Positions 59,023 through 64,000 of a DNA stretch of 64,000 bases are shown here, in pieces. A model generated the notes under the pieces. The model ran no database searches. It had not been told where the DNA came from and saw only the letters and a program-made list of their open reading frames with translations. How positions within the stretch are numbered: position 1 is the stretch's first letter; every line of letters begins with the position of its first letter. A program made the position numbers and the translations under genes. Origin of the DNA: Sarcomyxa edulis (lineage: Eukaryota; Basidiomycota; Agaricomycetes; Agaricales; Mycenaceae); the NCBI GenBank assembly GCA_009761415.1, contig QUOL01000009.1:372001-436000 (forward strand), written 5' to 3'.

Positions 59023-62000
59023 TCATTGAGTCAGTCCCACGTCGTTTTCGTGTACATCCCGATGACGTTTATTATGTCTGCGCTTCGCATATTGCAGCAA
59101 CGATACAACACCAGTCGGTGTCATACCCTCCATCCTCTTAGCAGCGCCCTGTGGTTTCGAAGCGGTAATGAGTCAAATGAGGACGAATGGCGGATAGAAA
59201 ATGTAACATTGAAACGCACAATACTCAAGGGCCTCACGGCAAAAAGCCTCTCCCTAATCTCTAAGCTAAGCCCCTGCACAGCACCATAGTCGATATCCCG
59301 GTCCAGTTCTAAGGACTCGTCGTCGTTGAATTTCCGTAGGTCGGCTTGTTGTCTGTTGAGGTGGAACACATATTTGCCTACGTGCATTTACATAACGGTA
59401 GATTAACAAAGAGAAATATAAAAAGACAAGCTGGGACAAACTTACCGTCAATATCCACGCGAGTCAGTACCTGGGGATCGACCGAGGATAGTTCCGGAAT
59501 GGCCTTCTCCAGATCGGATAGTGTGATGTTGGGATAGCGGAGCATGTCATAGGCACTTTTCATGACGGTCGGATTAGCTTGACGATTCGGAGAACAAGAA
59601 ATTAGGACTGGGACAAACCTTCGAGCCACTCCATCTCGTTGGACATTGAATCCATGCTCACCCCACCCCTGAGCCCATAGCTCGTCAATAAACCTTTGAC
59701 AATGGTGATCATAATAAGCTCGTACTCACCTGAGGACTGTAGGAGATCCCTTTCAACAACCGGGTGACATCTTCAATTCCAGTGCGTAGACTGTCGAAGC
59801 TGGCCCAGCGCGTATCAGAAACAACACCAGCCTCTCGTCCTAAACCCACCGTTAACAAAAATCGAGAAATCAAAAAGATTAGTAACACGGAAGAAGGAGA
59901 TAGCGGTCGGATGGCAACTAGCCTTTCTGAGTCAACCGTAGGTCGGCGTTATCACTCCTAATCGTAAGCCGATACTCAGATCTTGAGGTGAACATTCGAT
60001 CTTCCGGGAAAGACTTCTATCAGCAACCGAAAACAGATAGGCCCTCTCACTCTCATGAGGTCAAAAATAAGAACAACGTACAAGGTTCTTCAGCGCCCTT
60101 GACGATAAGATCGTCAATCATCACGCCCGCAAACGCATCGGCTCTAGTCAAGATCATGGGTGGTCGATGTAGAGCAGAAAGACCCGCATTGATGCCTGCT
60201 ACCACGCCCTGCGCAGCGGCTTCTTCGTAGCCCGTGGTACCATTGATTTGACCAGCAAGAAACAGGCCCTGTTGGAAGGATGTGAATCGTTGTTAATGTT
60301 GATGGTCAATGGCTAGACGCGTTACCTCTATCCGTTTAGTCTCCAATGTAGCTATATGTGAACAGAGGCAAATTTGCATCAGCAATGTGGGAGGGAAGGG
60401 AAACCATAATTTGCATACGCCCGAGTTCTCTTGGATCGATATAATCATACTCGACGCCATAAGCTGGTCGTACCATTTTGACATTCTCGAGTCCAGGGAT
60501 AGTGCGCATCATAGTTTCTTGTACCTCTTCGGGGATGCTGCATGAGATCCCGTTGGGGTAGATAAGATCTGTGCGTCAGTGTTAGAGGGGAAGTGCTATA
60601 GAGTGGCCAGGAGCATTTTCTTGAAAAGAATACCTGAATCGTATCCTTCCGGTTCTAACCATACTTTATGGCTCTGTTTAGTTGGGAACCGAAGGATCTT
60701 GGCTTCCAGAGACGGACAGTATCTTGGACCTGATAGAACCCAGTATAGCGTGTTAAACGACGTAGTGTAGCTGCGATCAGATCGAGAGCAGACCTTTTCT
60801 AGTTTCCTGAATATGTACGCTGAGATGGATATTATCCTTGACGATTTTATGCGTTTCCAGCGTGGTGGCCGTTTCGTAGCAAGGGACCTGATTGTGCTAT
60901 GAACCCAAAAAGAATTGGGATTGGGATTGAATCTTCGAGGAGAGAGAAGGCACCTACAGCGTTATCCACGGTGCGATTGGTGAAACTGAAAGGTGAGGGG
61001 ACCGCATCGCCATCTTGCCAAGAGAGGTTCGAAAAATTGATAGTGGATTTGTCGAGTCTGGCTGGGGTTCCGGTCTGTAGTCGTCCCAGTTTGAATCCCG
61101 CAGAACGGAGGGAGGCGGATAGACCGATGGAGGGGGCTTCGTTCAGTCTCCCTGCTGGGAAGCGTTTCAGGCCTGGAAGTGTGTGTTTTTTTTCCTCGTG
61201 AGGATTTAGAAAGGACAATGATAGAAGAGAGCTATACCAATATGAATTTCTCCGGAGAGGAAAGTACCGGTGCAGATGACTACTTGCGAGCAGTTGATAG
61301 TTTCGCCAGTGTCTATACGATATTCGTAAGTAAGTTGATGATGAACGTCTGTGTATGTATGTATGTATGTATGTACCGAGTTTGACTCCCGTGACAGTGC
61401 TCGACGGAGCGGCGCCAGCCTGGGTGGTTCTCGTGGCGGAAGGATCCAATACAAGATCGAATACACTTCCTGCGCGGATATCGAGGTTGGGATAGTTGAG
61501 TAGTGTTGCTTGCATATGTTTTTTGTACAGCTTGCGGTCTATTTGTGCTCTGGGTCCCTGAAATATGGCAGAATGAGTCAACATACGACAGTAAGTGGAA
61601 GAACTGAGATATCTCGCACCCACCCAGACAGCAACTCCCTTTGAGCGGTTCAGTATCTGAAACTGGATACCAGCCTTGTCTGCACATGACATATTATAGA
61701 GACTAGCATGTAGAATCACCAGATCTACGTACCTGCGACACGACCCATTACACCGTCCAACGCGTCGATCTCGCGCACGAGCGTGCCTTTCCCCACACCA
61801 CCGATCGAAGGATTACAAGACAGCTCTCCTATGGTCTCTACTTTCTGAGTCAGCAACAAGGTCTTTGCACCTGTGCGGGCTGCCCCAGCTGCAGCCTCAC
61901 AACCCGCGTGGCCCCCACCAATGACGCAAACTGGAAATAGTTGGAATTGAGTGATTAGCGAGAGATGGAAGGAAATAGATATACCATCGTAGTGAGTTGG

Positions 62001-62075
62001 GTCAAGAGAGCTGGAAGAGTGTGTTCGGAGGTTCTTGATTTGTTTGAGGGATATGCAACGTCTGGAGAGAAGCAT
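59023..62075 (-). CDS. MTO1: Mitochondrial tRNA uridine 5-carboxymethylaminomethyl-modification enzyme (MTO1/GidA)
   Basis: Seventeen exons (minus): 62075-61985, 61930-61733, 61679-61624, 61557-61377, 61312-61238, 61172-60958, 60896-60794, 60729-60634, 60568-60419, 60351-60326, 60268-60082, 60000-59923, 59839-59730, 59668-59619, 59555-59446, 59377-59220 and 59148-59023. They give 669 residues, the usual length. The FAD-binding [12 protein letters not shown] follows a basic mitochondrial-type leader. Other family blocks are [88 protein letters not shown] and [13 protein letters not shown]. With MSS1/MnmE it modifies the wobble uridine of mitochondrial tRNAs. One intron (59922-59840) is GC-AG, and one exon is 26 nt. 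Confidence 0.95.
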
Positions 62076-62248
62076 GCGACTCGGGCTGGGGAAGAGTCTA
62101 GACGTCCGACGAGGAGGAGAGTGAGAAATTTGATCGAAAAAATACCTTTTATCTGATAAGATTGGGACAAAATTATTTTTGTTTCTCACTTTCATCTTGG
62201 TCTCTCTCGCCTTGGTCCTGGCTTCTCCAGCACTGGAAATCGTCGACT
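62076..62248. promoter_or_regulatory. Short bidirectional promoter MTO1/DPH3
   Basis: Only 173 bp separate the divergent start codons of two genes for translation-related modification, so shared control is likely. Confidence 0.5.
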
Positions 62249-62658
62249 ATGGGAGCATATTACGACGAGATTGAGATTGAGGATATGACATGGGACGACG
62301 AGAAGCGAGTCTACCATTATCCCTGTCCATGCGGAGACCGTTTCGAGATCAGCCGACGACAACTCGCAGACTATGAAGACATCGCAACATGTCCCAGTTG
62401 CAGTCTCATCATTCGTGTCATATTTGATCCAGTACGTCTACCATTCTGGTTCACATCACGGCCATCTGTGCTCTGACTCTTTGGCTACAGCTTGATTTCG
62501 AGGATGAACCCTCAGAGGATGAGGAGGACGAAGAGAGTGAAGCAGACGAGGAAGAATCAGACAGTGACTCGAGTGATGAGCATTTTGTAGATGCTATGGA
62601 GAAGTTGGACATAACACACGAGGTTCCCGAAACCCTCATACCCGCACAGTCGTCCTGA
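62249..62658 (+). CDS. DPH3: Diphthamide biosynthesis protein 3 (DPH3/KTI11)
   Basis: Exons 62249-62431 and 62491-62658 give 116 residues. The CSL zinc-finger domain occupies the first ~60 residues: [20 protein letters not shown], then YPCPCGDRF and [12 protein letters not shown] with the four Cys ligands. The C-terminal half is an Asp/Glu/Ser tail, longer than in short family members. DPH3 donates electrons for the first step of diphthamide formation on EF2 and also supports Elongator-dependent tRNA wobble modification. Confidence 0.94.
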
Positions 62659-63228
62659 GATGGATGATCCAGGCCGCTCATACATTTGCTTGCTATTGTA
62701 CGTTTTCCTGTTGACTTTTGACCTGATCAGTATTCTAATACACTTATGTTCCAGATATCCTGTATCATGTATTACATTCCCCGCTAATTGAAGTTTGTTC
62801 AGAATCTGGGTCGTCCTGATCATTAGTATCGGTTGCAGCGTCCCTATATTGATTCCTTCGATACATTCCTTTCCCTGGCCCACCATCGTCTGCAGCTTTG
62901 GAACGTATGCCCCTTTCGTCTGTTCAAGTCATCAGGTTTCCGAAAACTACAGTGCTTCGAGCTCGCCCGAGCGATAGGGGGTATTTCTTTACTACGTCCG
63001 TCCTACTGCGTATATTTGTAGCACTCTTTATGGCCAAAGACTAGCTCTGTACATACATAAACTTCAGAGTAGCCTGTCTTCTTGTCTGTCCTCGTCTGAC
63101 TCGGAAAATGCCACGCTCGTGCGCCGCGATAGAAGCCGACGATAGCGAAATATAGCACAACCCATCTGCGATCTGACAACTCTCATGGGCGACAACATTC
63201 GTCAGCGCAGCTCCTGTTTCTTACTCTC
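62659..63228. other. Intergenic, 570 bp
   Basis: The DPH3 3' region and the promoter of the next gene. Short frames on both strands are unsupported. Confidence 0.4.
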
Positions 63229-64000
63229 ATGTCTGAATCCCCAGGGCCATCTGTCGACCCCAGGACCGTCCCCATCATCGTCACCACCGATGTAGACGTC
63301 GACGCTAACGAGCGACAACCTCTAGTCGATCCCTCAATTAATAAACCACCTGCCTATGTGGATGTAGAAACCCGGGAAGTGGTAGACGATCAGGAGATAG
63401 AAGAAGGGATAGATCCCGCCAAGATAGACGAGCATGAACCATGGAGTACTTGGGCGATAGTCTTTTATGCCGCCCTTTCATTGCTATGCGTCTTTTTGCT
63501 CGTTATCTTCATCAAAGGGTTCATCGAGGCCGACGATGTAGACGTACGATCTGCATCTTTACTTCAAGAAACGTCAACTGACTACGGACCGTCTAGTTCG
63601 ATCTCGGGAAGGCTTTGAAGGCTGCATTGGGTGGTGGACTCAGCGGTGCTGCAGGTTTGTGAAGTTGTTATCATGCCAGAACAATATGTTTCTCACCGTC
63701 GATGTAGCCATGGTCCTTCAGGTCCTAACTTTGATGGTCCGTAGATATCCTGTTTGATCGACGACTCGGAAACGTCTTACAATTAATCATACAGCCTCTC
63801 CGCACGGTCATGAACTACCAATACCGATACGGAACAACAACAACTCAAGCAGCCCACACTCTCTACCTCGACGGAGGATGGACACGATACTACCAAGGCT
63901 TGTCAGCAGCTCTCATTCAAGGCCCTGTATCCCGTTTCGGAGACACGGCCGCCAATGCTGGTATCCTTGCCCTCCTCGCATCAAACTCGTATATGAAGAA
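63229..64000 (+). CDS. Mitochondrial-carrier-like membrane protein, N-terminal part
   Basis: Exons 63229-63543, 63597-63654, 63708-63736 and 63795 to beyond 64000. The N-terminal ~75 residues are polar. A hydrophobic segment (WAIVFYAALSLLCVFLLVIF) follows, then GKALKAALGGGLSGAAAMV and PLRTVMNYQYRYGT. The next block, LDGGWTRYYQGLSAALIQGP followed by SRFGDTAANAGILALL, resembles a mitochondrial carrier repeat (Gly-rich helix, YxG..A motif). Known carriers move metabolites across the inner membrane; the substrate cannot be read from this fragment. The third exon is 29 nt. The gene is cut by the window edge. Confidence 0.7.

Overview
This window is nuclear DNA of a filamentous basidiomycete, most likely an Agaricomycete. 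Genes carry many 50-80 nt introns (GTRNGT donor, CTAAC/CTGAC branch site, YAG acceptor). The gene set fits too: a sesquiterpene-synthase-like protein, a GH72 glucanosyltransferase, a DUF7770-like protein and a small hydrophobic basidiomycete-type peptide. No prokaryotic operons, rRNA, CRISPR or convincing tRNA were seen. All exon coordinates are hand-made from splice signals plus reading phase.

Left part (1-19.8 kb): an unfinished coiled-coil gene runs off the left edge and is divergent from the DNA polymerase epsilon histone-fold subunit (Dpb4/POLE3). Then come a terpene-synthase-like gene with damaged catalytic motifs, a large multipass membrane protein with a long disordered tail, an AlkB-type 2OG-Fe(II) dioxygenase, a DUF7770-like gene, an unknown disordered basic protein, and a decayed pseudogene.

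Middle (19.8-39.8 kb): a divergent gene pair, GH72 beta-1,3-glucanosyltransferase and Rab geranylgeranyltransferase beta (BET2), is present twice. Copy 1 has the intact GH72 and a truncated BET2; copy 2 has a truncated GH72 and the intact BET2. That is the signature of a tandem duplication. About 11 kb of gene-poor sequence lies between the copies. It holds a leftward array (about 24.7-27.5 kb) and a rightward array (about 30.4-34.2 kb) of intron-like segments, many exactly 54-56 nt. It also holds short perfect hairpins, and in the rightward array a tandem repeat of about 180-280 bp (one 530-bp step) whose hairpin keeps its pairing although its bases change. I recognise no known element here; it is the best candidate for something undescribed.

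Right part (40-64 kb): TFIIS and the splicing factor PRP46 (divergent pair), a MED25-type vWA protein, a 2.2-kb non-autonomous LTR element with identical LTRs and a 5-bp target duplication, three tandem alpha/beta-hydrolases that share an 11-nt microexon carrying the catalytic serine, a 70-residue hydrophobic peptide gene, mitochondrial MTO1 (17 exons) divergent from DPH3, and the start of a mitochondrial-carrier-like gene. Housekeeping functions present cover replication, transcription elongation, splicing, tRNA wobble and diphthamide modification, Rab prenylation and wall remodelling. The genes look independent, apart from divergent pairs that share promoters.
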